Assembly (NCBI GenBank): GCA_900551525.1
Contig: URWD01000001.1
Span: 16,330 to 80,329, forward strand
Source: an uncultured Mycoplasmatota bacterium
GTDB taxonomy: Bacteria > Bacillota_I > Bacilli_A > RF39 > UBA660
Length of the DNA: 64,000 nucleotides
Direction of reading: 5' to 3'
Positions 1 to 6,623 of this stretch are shown piece by piece. The notes beneath the pieces are model-generated. The model searched no databases and was not told where the DNA came from. It saw only the letters and a program-made list of their open reading frames with translations. Numbering within the stretch: position 1 is the first letter of the stretch; each line of letters starts with the position of its first letter. The translations under genes were made by a program, and so were the position numbers.

Positions 1-1
1 T

Positions 2-1057
2 CAATTAAATGATAATTTATTTATAAAAATGAATGAAGAACAAAAAAGGTTGTTATATGAAGGTAAATATTTAAAAGATATTTTAAAACTTAATGAAGAA
101 GAATTTACTTTAATAAAAGATAGAACAAATAAGCTATTTGTAAATATATTTGGGCCAGATTTATCTTTAAAGGCATCATTTGCAAATACTAGTTATGAAG
201 AAAGATTAATATTTTATATATTTGTTGATAAATATGAAGAAAATAAAAATAATCTAAATTGCTATTTTAAAGATTTAACTTTAAGTGAAATAACTAATAT
301 ACGTAATATATATTTAAAAAAATATTTAATAAAATTAGATGTAAATAGTAACAAAAGAAAACTGTTAATTAAATATTTTGGTCCTGATTTAAAAGAAAAA
401 TTTAAAGAAAATTTATTTTTTAGTGAAGATATATCAGATCTTATAAATATAATTAGTGAGATAGAGGAAGAATACAAAAAATACCTAAATTATTATAAAG
501 AAGTATGGCGTAATAAAACTTTATGTGATTTAGTTAATTGTCCTAGAGGGAAGCTAGATGGTATTATTAATAAATTAAATAAAAAAGGTTGTGTCTATAA
601 ATTGCTTTTAAAAGCATTTGGTAATGATTTAAATAATACATGTAATATAGATGCTTTATCTAATAATGAATTAATTGATTTAGAAAGTATATTAATGTGG
701 TTTAGACAAAAATATTATGTTAAGACTGAGTTAATACATATTGATATGGATGATATGTATATCAAATTTAAAAATATAGCACGTGCTAAAAAATATTTTT
801 ATGATTATTTAGATGAAGCAATTAGTTTAATTCCTAAGCACATAATAATAATAGAGCGACTTTTAAATGGGATAGTAAATAATAAAATTTATACAATTAA
901 TGAGATTGCTAATATGTTTTGTCTTTCTTTAATAGAAATAAATTATATTTTAGATCAAAGTAATAATTTATTAAGTTTATTATTAAAGTCATATAAAGAG
1001 ATATATAACATAGATATAGATGTATCTAAAAATAATCTTCTGTGTAGAATAAAATAG
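2..1057 (+). CDS. Unknown protein with repeated FGxDL modules, 5' end possibly outside window
   Basis: I do not recognise this protein. The reading frame is open back to the window edge, and the first ATG (position 29) has no Shine-Dalgarno sequence, so the true start may lie upstream. Counting from that ATG, the motif FGPDL or FGNDL recurs at residues 41-45, 117-121 and 197-201. Each copy is preceded by a K-[LF]-x-x-x-x stretch, giving about 78-residue modules. The C-terminal segment around TINEIANMFCLS looks like a helix-turn-helix of the sigma-region-4 type. Taken together this suggests an array of degenerate helix-turn-helix modules, but that is inference. It is very rich in K, N, I and L, like its neighbours. 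ylbD follows after a 33-base gap. Confidence 0.6.
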   Translation, partial: QLNDNLFIKMNEEQKRLLYEGKYLKDILKLNEEEFTLIKDRTNKLFVNIFGPDLSLKASFANTSYEERLIFYIFVDKYEENKNNLNCYFKDLTLSEITNIRNIYLKKYLIKLDVNSNKRKLLIKYFGPDLKEKFKENLFFSEDISDLINIISEIEEEYKKYLNYYKEVWRNKTLCDLVNCPRGKLDGIINKLNKKGCVYKLLLKAFGNDLNNTCNIDALSNNELIDLESILMWFRQKYYVKTELIHIDMDDMYIKFKNIARAKKYFYDYLDEAISLIPKHIIIIERLLNGIVNNKIYTINEIANMFCLSLIEINYILDQSNNLLSLLLKSYKEIYNIDIDVSKNNLLCRIK

Positions 1058-1090
1058 AGCTTTTTTCATATGGTTATATAGGTGATTAAT

Positions 1091-1453
1091 TTGAAACAAG
1101 AAGAATTTAAAAATTTTGTTAGAACTAAACCAGAACTTATAAAATTCGTTCAAAATGGGGAAATGACATGGCAAAAATTTTATGAGTTATACGATTTATA
1201 TGGTACTGATGAAAAAGTGTGGAATAAGTATATTTTAGATGAAAGAAGTCCAGTTGAAGATAGTATTTCTAAAATAACTAGTATGGTTAAAAATGTTGAT
1301 GTTGATTCAATTAAAAGCCATATAAATACTGCTCAGAAAGCTATAGATTTTGTAACTGACTTAACTAAGAAAAATGGTGTAAGTAATCCTGCCCCAAATC
1401 TAGCTAAAGGTCCTGTTTCACCTAGACCCCTTAATAAATTTTTCGAGGATTAG
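1091..1453 (+). CDS. ylbD: YlbD-like protein (putative spore coat family)
   Basis: A 120-residue protein resembling Bacillus YlbD, annotated there as a putative spore coat protein. The N-terminal half carries the family pattern: a KPELIKFV helix, then MTWQKFYELYDLYG and a VWNKY segment. The C-terminal tail is low-complexity and rich in Pro, Ala and Lys. I chose the TTG at 1091 because AGGTGAT at 1080-1086 is a perfect ribosome binding site four bases upstream; the GTG at 1082 lies inside that site. The gene abuts ylbE with no gap, the same pair as in Bacillus, which strengthens both calls. Its role in this organism is unknown; a spore-associated role would fit the germination genes elsewhere in the window. 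Confidence 0.8.
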   Translation: MKQEEFKNFVRTKPELIKFVQNGEMTWQKFYELYDLYGTDEKVWNKYILDERSPVEDSISKITSMVKNVDVDSIKSHINTAQKAIDFVTDLTKKNGVSNPAPNLAKGPVSPRPLNKFFED

Positions 1454-1675
1454 ATGGAAAAGTTTTTACAAATGTCATTTAGAGAAAATCCTAAAATGTT
1501 TGAACTTCTTAAACAAAATTCTTACTATTTTAAAGGCTTGAATCGAGGAGTAGTTGACTATAAAAAATTTGTTTCTGATATGAAAATAAAATATAAAGAA
1601 CGTACTTCAGATAAGCTTGAAAGTATTATGGATAATATGGAACTTGTTAGTTCTGTATTAAATGTATTAAAATAA
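1454..1675 (+). CDS. ylbE: YlbE-like protein
   Basis: A 73-residue protein matching the YlbE family in size, position and sequence style. It starts directly after the ylbD stop codon, so translation is probably coupled. It opens with a short helix containing FRENPKMFELLKQNSYYFK, then a KKFVSDMKIKYKERT segment, which is the YlbE pattern of a reference to the preceding residues as a probable peptide-binding or coat-associated module. There is no signal peptide or membrane segment. The biochemical function of the family is not known. The main support is the ylbD-ylbE neighbourhood; on sequence alone I would be less certain. Confidence 0.72.
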   Translation: MEKFLQMSFRENPKMFELLKQNSYYFKGLNRGVVDYKKFVSDMKIKYKERTSDKLESIMDNMELVSSVLNVLK

Positions 1676-1717
1676 ATTTCTTGACCATAATTTTAATAGA
1701 AATATGTTAAAGTATTA

Positions 1718-1746
1718 TTGACTAATTAGATAATTTATAGTATGAT
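1718..1746 (+). promoter_or_regulatory. Sigma-A promoter of the prepilin-like gene
   Basis: TTGACT at 1718-1723 and TATGAT at 1741-1746 are separated by exactly 17 bases. The expected start point is about 1753, followed by the ribosome binding site AGAGAGGAG shortly before the ATG at 1772. This makes the prepilin-like gene an independent transcription unit. Confidence 0.75.
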
Positions 1747-1771
1747 TTAATAGTAGAGAGGAGTTCAATAA

Positions 1772-2290
1772 ATGGAAAATATCAAAAATGAACGTGGTTT
1801 TACTTTAATTGAATTATTAGCAGTTATTGTTGTTCTTGCTATTGTATTATTAATGGGAGCGATGGCAGTTATTCCTCGAATGAATGATGCCAGAAAGCAA
1901 GTTTTTGCTATTGAAGCTAATACAGCAATTCAAGCAGCATCAACGGCTTTAATGAATAATGCTTTAAATCCTAGTGCTAATAAACCAACTTATCCAGTAG
2001 GTGAAAATGTAGTTTGTATAACAGTTGGAGATTTAATTTCAAATGGTGATTTTGATGCTGATGCTACTAAATATTCTGGAAGGGTTTTAATTAAAAAACA
2101 ACCAGGTAATAGTAATGTATATTTATATGTAATTTCTATGACTAATGGAACTTTAATGGTAAATGGTAAAGGGGTTGAAAGTGGTAATAATAAAGATATT
2201 ACTGCAAGTGATGTTGAAGATTTTACTACTGGTACTACTTGGGCTTGTGGAACAGATCAAAGTGCAAATAATGCTTTGTGGCCAAAATAA
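1772..2290 (+). CDS. Prepilin-like protein with type IV N-terminal methylation signal
   Basis: A 172-residue secreted pseudopilin. The N-terminus has the prepilin signal: a short charged leader ending in G, then FTLIELLAVIVVLAIV with the conserved Glu at mature position 5, giving the hydrophobic pilin helix (about residues 9-32). The rest is a globular domain with a CITVGDLISNGDF segment typical of Gram-positive pseudopilins, and two cysteines (in VVCITV and TWACG) that could form a disulfide. It would be processed by a prepilin peptidase, which is not in the window. It stands alone between its own promoter and terminator, unlike a comG operon gene, so it is more likely a major pilin or adhesin than a competence minor pilin. 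Confidence 0.85.
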   Translation: MENIKNERGFTLIELLAVIVVLAIVLLMGAMAVIPRMNDARKQVFAIEANTAIQAASTALMNNALNPSANKPTYPVGENVVCITVGDLISNGDFDADATKYSGRVLIKKQPGNSNVYLYVISMTNGTLMVNGKGVESGNNKDITASDVEDFTTGTTWACGTDQSANNALWPK

Positions 2291-2300
2291 TAAAGTTTCT

Positions 2301-2325
2301 AAAACTTCTTTTTAGAAGTTTTTTC
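2301..2325 (+). terminator. Intrinsic terminator after the prepilin gene
   Basis: A 9-bp stem (AAAACTTCT with AGAAGTTTT) with a four-base loop, followed by a T run, 10 bases after the stop codon. Confidence 0.85.
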
Positions 2326-2371
2326 TTTTGTAATAAAATTAGTTGTGTTATAATGTTTATGGTGATAGCAT

Positions 2372-3016
2372 ATGAAATTATTTTTAAGATTTGGAAACTA
2401 TTTAGTGCTTTTTCTTATTTTAATATTAACTGTTATTTCTTTTTATAAAACAGGTTTATATGATAAAATATTTAAAAAAAGTAGCACTATAGAAATAATT
2501 AAAAGTGATATTGATAAAGATAATGATGGCATAGATGATTATAGTGATATATTGGAAGGGGCTAAAAAGTTTATTAAAAGTGAACCAAAGTATAAAAGTA
2601 AATATTATAATGGAGGGTATCCTACAGATGAATATAGAGTGTGTACTGATTTGATATGGTATGCTTTAGATAATGCCGGTTATGATTTTAAAACTTTAAT
2701 AGATGAAGATATAAAGACAAATAAAGATGCTTATGATAGTGATGTAGGTGATACAAATATAGACTTTAGAAGAGTTAGAAATATAAAAGTATATTTAGAT
2801 AGAAATGTAAAGTCACTAAGTTTAGATAAAGATTTTAATCCAGGTGATATAATAGTATATAAAAATCATATTGCTATTGTTAGTGATAAAGTAAATAAAA
2901 GGAAAGAAAATTATATTATACATCAACATGCGTTTTATAATTATGAAGATGATGGTTTATTTAGAGATGAAATAATAGGCCATTATAGATGGGAGATTAA
3001 AGATGGAAACAAATAA
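2372..3016 (+). CDS. DUF1287 family secreted protein, NlpC/P60-like fold
   Basis: A 214-residue protein with one N-terminal membrane anchor or signal (about residues 8-26) and an extracytoplasmic DUF1287 domain. Diagnostic elements are YNGGYPTDEYRVCTDLIWYAL, containing the conserved Cys-Thr-Asp, then IDFRRVRNIKVYLDRN, and a NPGDIIVYKNHIAIVSD segment with the likely catalytic His. The linker before the domain carries a DKDNDGIDD element resembling a calcium-binding type 3 repeat. The C39/NlpC-like Cys-His arrangement suggests a cell-wall peptidase or amidase, but no activity is established for the family. The ribosome binding site GGTGAT precedes the ATG. The last 14 bases overlap the next gene, so the two are probably co-translated. 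Confidence 0.85.
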   Translation: MKLFLRFGNYLVLFLILILTVISFYKTGLYDKIFKKSSTIEIIKSDIDKDNDGIDDYSDILEGAKKFIKSEPKYKSKYYNGGYPTDEYRVCTDLIWYALDNAGYDFKTLIDEDIKTNKDAYDSDVGDTNIDFRRVRNIKVYLDRNVKSLSLDKDFNPGDIIVYKNHIAIVSDKVNKRKENYIIHQHAFYNYEDDGLFRDEIIGHYRWEIKDGNK

Positions 3017-3509
3017 AAGAAAAGAAAAATTAGTAAAAATATTAATTAATAAGGATTTTGAAGTAACTGATGAAGATGAACTTATTGAAATGCTTTTAGA
3101 TAATCCAACTGCTATTGATTCAGATAAAGAAGAAGATGAAAGAAGAACTTTTGGGGATAAACTAGCAGATAAAGTTACACAAATTGCAGGTTCATGGGGC
3201 TTTATTATTGGTTTTTGTGTCTTTCTAATTTTATGGATGATAATAAATACTATTTTAATTGTAAGGTTCGATGAATATCCATTTATATTACTTAATTTAA
3301 TTCTTTCTTGTATCGCAGCACTTCAAGCACCAGTTATTATGATGAGTCAAAATAGAGCAGCTAAAAAAGATAGTTTAAGAAGTTTAAATGATTATAAAAC
3401 AGATTTAAAAAGTGAACTTATTTTAGAAGTTCTTCATGATCAAATAAAAGATATTCAAATAAGTCAAAAGAAAATATTAAAATTACTTGAAGAAAAAGAT
3501 GTAAAATAG
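3003..3509 (+). CDS. DUF1003 membrane protein
   Basis: A 168-residue membrane protein. A charged cytoplasmic N-terminus of about 60 residues leads into GDKLADKVTQIAGSWGF, the entry to the DUF1003 domain. Two transmembrane helices follow (about residues 65-83 and 93-110). The end of the second has the family signature: FILLNLILSCIAALQAP followed by a MMSQNRAAKKD loop. The C-terminus is a predicted coiled coil (LHDQIKDIQISQKKILKLLEE). The start overlaps the DUF1287 gene by 14 bases. The family has no established function; membrane-embedded signalling or transport roles have been guessed at from context only. Confidence 0.88.
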   Translation: METNKRKEKLVKILINKDFEVTDEDELIEMLLDNPTAIDSDKEEDERRTFGDKLADKVTQIAGSWGFIIGFCVFLILWMIINTILIVRFDEYPFILLNLILSCIAALQAPVIMMSQNRAAKKDSLRSLNDYKTDLKSELILEVLHDQIKDIQISQKKILKLLEEKDVK

Positions 3510-3564
3510 ACTATTTAATGAAACATTTTGGTTAAAACGTGATATAATGTATAAGTGATGTAAA

Positions 3565-4047
3565 ATGAAAATAAAAAAACAAGTGGAATTTAATGACATA
3601 ATTAGTGATATATTAAAAAATGAAGAAATTATAGGTTTAAGATATGAATATCACCATGGTATTTCTAGACTTGATCATTCTTTGAGTGTTGCTAAACTAA
3701 CATTTAATATGTGTAAATTTTTTAAAATAGAAAAAATTGAAGAAGTTACAAGAGCTGCTTTACTTCATGATTTTTATAAGACTGGTGAAGATTCTAGTTT
3801 TAGAGGGCATCCTACTACTGCAGTTAATAATGCTAAAAGAGTATTTAATGTAAATGATATGCAAGCTGATATTATTTATAATCATATGTTTCCTGCTACA
3901 CTTAGGTTACCTAAATATAAAGAAACGTGGATTGTTACAACTGCTGATAAACTTGTAGCTATTAATGAGTGTACAAGATATAAATTACCAATTCAAATAG
4001 GTACAGTATTTTTATTCATATTTAATTTTATGATGATCCAAAGATAG
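3565..4047 (+). CDS. HD-domain phosphohydrolase-like protein
   Basis: A 160-residue soluble protein of the HD superfamily. The metal-binding set is visible: the first His in YHHGISRLDHS, the HD doublet in AALLHDFYKTG, and later His residues in RGHPTT and YNHMFP, followed by the Asp of VTTADKLVA. It resembles small bacterial HD proteins that hydrolyse phosphate esters or nucleotides; the substrate cannot be told from sequence. The C-terminal tail (TVFLFIFNFMMIQR) is unusually hydrophobic, and the stop codon lies inside the start of a terminator hairpin. This could be a natural tail or a slightly altered C-terminus compared with relatives. Confidence 0.8.
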   Translation: MKIKKQVEFNDIISDILKNEEIIGLRYEYHHGISRLDHSLSVAKLTFNMCKFFKIEKIEEVTRAALLHDFYKTGEDSSFRGHPTTAVNNAKRVFNVNDMQADIIYNHMFPATLRLPKYKETWIVTTADKLVAINECTRYKLPIQIGTVFLFIFNFMMIQR

Positions 4048-4067
4048 ACACCATTTAGGTGTCTTTT
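4046..4067 (+). terminator. Intrinsic terminator overlapping the HD gene stop
   Basis: AGACACC pairs with GGTGTCT across a five-base loop, then four T residues. The stem begins inside the stop codon. Confidence 0.75.
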
Positions 4068-4126
4068 AAAATGTGGACTTTTTTAATAAAATTTGGTAAA
4101 ATATTAATTGAAAAGGAAGTAATATT

Positions 4127-4900
4127 ATGAATAATAAAAAATATATAATTATAAGTGTTATAGTGGGGATTGTCTTTTTAGCTATGGGTGTGTTAATAGG
4201 TTTAGTTTATTCTAATAGAGATGTTATTTTTAAAGAAAATAATATATCTAATGAAAATAATATACCTAAAAATGATTTGGAAAATGATAATATAAATGAA
4301 ATAAAAGAAGAAACTAAAGGGAAAGAAAGATATGAAGAAGTTCCTAAAAAAAATAATGAAACTATAAAAAATGAAGTAACAAAACCTAGTTTAAGTAATA
4401 AAGATAATACTATAATAAATGAAATGGATAATACTTTAAATAGTATTAATACAGAAAGTAGTTCATCTAATTTTAGTGATAAAGCTAAAGCGACATTTAT
4501 ATCAATCGTAGATTTTTTATTCTATGATGGTACTATAAAAGGTGTTACATTTAATGAACTAACTGATGCTGGTAAACAAAAAGTATTAGAACTTGCAAAT
4601 AAAATAGATGTGAAACTTGAAGAAAAAGCACCAGGTTATAAAGATAAAATATCTAGTTCTACAAGTAGTGCTTATAATAAAGCTAGTGAAGTAATTAAAA
4701 ATGGTGCAAGTAGTTTAAATAATTTTGCTAAAGAAAAACTTGGGGATGAAAATTATAATTCAATTATTGATGCTAAAAATGAATTAGTTAAGTATAGTAA
4801 GAATGCTTTAAATCTTGTAGGTAGTGCAGGTTCTAAAATATTTTCTAGTACTAAAGATAAATTAAATGATTGGTATCAAAACTTTAAAAATAATAAATAA
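4127..4900 (+). CDS. Membrane-anchored hypothetical protein, low-complexity extracellular part
   Basis: A 257-residue protein with one N-terminal membrane helix (about residues 6-28) followed by a long, hydrophilic, Asn/Glu/Lys-rich linker (about residues 30-115) and a helical C-terminal region with several ASSxxxxAKEK-like segments. No catalytic motif or known domain is recognised. The topology suggests a surface or periplasm-like wall-zone protein with a flexible spacer and a helical head. The C-terminal helices recall surfactant or LEA-like amphipathic repeats, but that is a weak resemblance. It precedes the SipW-class surface protein by 104 bases, with no terminator seen between, so the two may share a transcript. 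Confidence 0.7.
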   Translation: MNNKKYIIISVIVGIVFLAMGVLIGLVYSNRDVIFKENNISNENNIPKNDLENDNINEIKEETKGKERYEEVPKKNNETIKNEVTKPSLSNKDNTIINEMDNTLNSINTESSSSNFSDKAKATFISIVDFLFYDGTIKGVTFNELTDAGKQKVLELANKIDVKLEEKAPGYKDKISSSTSSAYNKASEVIKNGASSLNNFAKEKLGDENYNSIIDAKNELVKYSKNALNLVGSAGSKIFSSTKDKLNDWYQNFKNNK

Positions 4901-5004
4901 TACTTATAAATTTTATTGTTTAATTTGTAAAAAAAACTTATATTCTATTTACAAAAATCAAATTATTTGTTATCATTTATTTATGATAAAGGAGTAGTCT
5001 AAAC

Positions 5005-6441
5005 ATGGAAAATAGAAAGACAAAAATAATTAGTGTAGTGGCAGTTGTAGCACTAGCTTTAACAGTAATAACAGCAACATATGCATATTTTAATGCCCAA
5101 GTAGGAGATCCAGCAGCAGCGGATGTAAAAATTAATGCTAATACAGTGGATACTTTCACATTTGCAAGTGGAAGTGCAATATCTTTTAGTATAAATCAAG
5201 ATAATTTTGCAAGTGGAGCAGGAAATCAAAGCGGAAGTACGTATGCTAGTGCTTTGCTTACAGCAAATAATAAGACTAATACTGCAACAGAACATTATTA
5301 TTTGTATTTGAATATAGAAGATAATACATTTACATATTCAATAAATGAAAGTACACCAGAAATAATAATGACAGTAACTGATAGTGGTGGTAATGAAGTA
5401 ATTGATATAAGTACACTTAATCATGTCATAGTAACTGGTGCAAATGGTGATCAAGTATCAGGATATGATATAACTAATAAAAATGGACTTATAACACTAT
5501 TTAATAATAGAGAAATAACAACAACATCAAGTAAAGAAGAAAGATGGAATATTAAAGTAACATTTGTTAACTATGATGCAAGTCAAAATGCAAATGCTGG
5601 AAAAAGTATGAGTGCAAAGATAATGATACAAAAGGAAGTAATGCCTTTTCATCAAACATGTAATGATAATACATTAGCATGTCATACAGCAAAATTATAC
5701 ACAGGTACACAAGGACAAAATGGTATTTATTATCATGATGCAAGCTTAAAAAATGGAGCAGGAGATAATTCATACAGATTTGCAGGAGCAAGCGATCAAG
5801 TAAATAACTATGTATGTTTTGGATCAAACGTAACACCATGCCCAACAGATAATCTATATAGAATAATTGGAGTATTTGGAGATAAAGTAAAACTAATCAA
5901 ATCAACATCTGTAGGAGATAAAGGATGGAATGGTACTGAAGATAATACATGGTCATCATCAAGTTTAAATACATATTTAAATGATGAATTTCTAAATACA
6001 TTTGATGAAACAATTAAAGGCAAAATAGATACAACAACATGGAAGGTTGGAGGATTTAGTAGTAGTGAGCGACCAGCCAAAGCAGTATATCTAAATGAAA
6101 TTAAATCATCACCAAGTGAAAATAAGAAAATAGGCTTAATGTATGCAAGTGACTATGGATTTGCGGCGGCACAAAGTGCATGGACAACAAATCTTTATGA
6201 TTATGAAGGCGAAGCCATCAAAAGTGCAAATTGGATGTATATAGGTGCTTCAGAATGGACAATTTCCCGTTTTACGGTCAATTCGATCGGTGCGTTTGAG
6301 GTGGGTACAAGTGGCTATGTCGCAGGTCTCGGCAGCATCGTGACTGATGCGCACGGTGTCCGGCCAGTCTTCAGTCTCACATCTTCCGTGAACTATGCAT
6401 CGGGAAGTGGTACAACCACTGATCCGATCATAATAAACTAG
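5005..6441 (+). CDS. SipW-class surface protein with DGR-like hypervariable C-terminus
   Basis: A 478-residue secreted protein. Residues 1-33 form a SipW-cognate signal peptide (hydrophobic core then ATYAYFNAQ), as in TasA/camelysin-like proteins. A beta-rich N-terminal domain follows to about residue 205. A middle region contains CHTAKLYTGTQG, YVCFGS and LYRIIGVFGDKVKLIKS. The C-terminal lectin-like domain runs through EWTISRF to GVRPVFSL and ends SGSGTTTDPIIIN. From about codon 417 the codon use changes abruptly: third positions are mainly C, G or T and the DNA is GC-rich, unlike the rest of the gene. This matches the organisation of DGR target proteins, in which the variable region is the 3' end of a C-type-lectin-fold gene. 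A paralogue lies at 48762-50360 and a third SipW-class gene starts at 63832. Confidence 0.85.
   Translation: MENRKTKIISVVAVVALALTVITATYAYFNAQVGDPAAADVKINANTVDTFTFASGSAISFSINQDNFASGAGNQSGSTYASALLTANNKTNTATEHYYLYLNIEDNTFTYSINESTPEIIMTVTDSGGNEVIDISTLNHVIVTGANGDQVSGYDITNKNGLITLFNNREITTTSSKEERWNIKVTFVNYDASQNANAGKSMSAKIMIQKEVMPFHQTCNDNTLACHTAKLYTGTQGQNGIYYHDASLKNGAGDNSYRFAGASDQVNNYVCFGSNVTPCPTDNLYRIIGVFGDKVKLIKSTSVGDKGWNGTEDNTWSSSSLNTYLNDEFLNTFDETIKGKIDTTTWKVGGFSSSERPAKAVYLNEIKSSPSENKKIGLMYASDYGFAAAQSAWTTNLYDYEGEAIKSANWMYIGASEWTISRFTVNSIGAFEVGTSGYVAGLGSIVTDAHGVRPVFSLTSSVNYASGSGTTTDPIIIN
6256..6441 (+). other. Candidate DGR variable region (VR)
   Basis: At 6301-6360 I count 36 G or C in 60 bases, and 31 in 60 at 6361-6420; a typical neighbouring stretch, 7321-7380, has 14 in 60. 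The segment encodes the ligand-binding end of a lectin-like domain, between a conserved EWTISR and GVRPVF. Many codons are NNC or NNT, as expected when AAY codons of a template repeat are randomised at adenines. The invariant end (GTTTDP) would correspond to the part next to the IMH (initiation of mutagenic homing) element. No template repeat or reverse transcriptase is visible in the window, so the driver would have to act from elsewhere in the genome. Confidence 0.6.
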
Positions 6442-6451
6442 GGTCGGACAT

Positions 6452-6484
6452 GCCTGCCTAGCGTGTTCACGTGCTAGGTCAGGC
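6452..6484 (+). other. Hairpin after the variable region (candidate DGR target-recognition hairpin)
   Basis: Eleven bases after the stop codon, GCCTG pairs with CAGGC and, inside it, CCTAGC pairs with GCTAGG, extended by two G-U pairs and GC/TA closing pairs. The total is about 14 pairs with one bulged T and a two-base loop. No T run follows, so it is not a normal terminator. In characterised DGRs such as that of phage BPP-1 a hairpin or cruciform just downstream of the IMH is needed for efficient homing; the position and shape here fit that role. Confidence 0.55.
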
Positions 6485-6514
6485 GTGGTGTAAAATAAAT
6501 GCGAAGTGAAGAAA

Positions 6515-6579
6515 TTGGCGTGGTGGAAGAGCTAACTGCCGAGTCTCACGGTTTGTGCGAGGAGAGACAGCGACGCCAA
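6515..6579 (+). ncRNA. GC-rich structured element downstream of the hairpin
   Basis: TTGGCGT (6515-6521) pairs with ACGCCAA (6573-6579), and inside it GTCTC (6543-6547) pairs with GAGAC (6564-6568), giving a branched structure of about 65 bases. It has the same unusual GC-rich composition as the variable region, which ends here; the sequence becomes AT-rich again from about 6580. It could be part of the DGR cassette or a structured 3' untranslated region. I do not recognise a family. Confidence 0.4.
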
Positions 6580-6623
6580 GTTATCAACAATAGTTAATAA
6601 AATATCTGAAAGGAGATATATTT

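Noticed and set aside
5567..6080. Minus-strand frames inside the surface-protein gene
   Set aside because: Shadows of the strongly supported plus-strand gene; no ribosome binding sites and no protein-like motifs.
6452..6484. Ordinary intrinsic terminator of the surface-protein gene
   Set aside because: The stem is strong, but no T run follows. Kept instead as a DGR-type hairpin candidate, though weak termination cannot be excluded.
6517..6579. Group II intron domain V-like fold
   Set aside because: Some AGC...ACGG similarity, but the conserved hairpin with a GAAA-type loop is missing and there is no intron reverse transcriptase.
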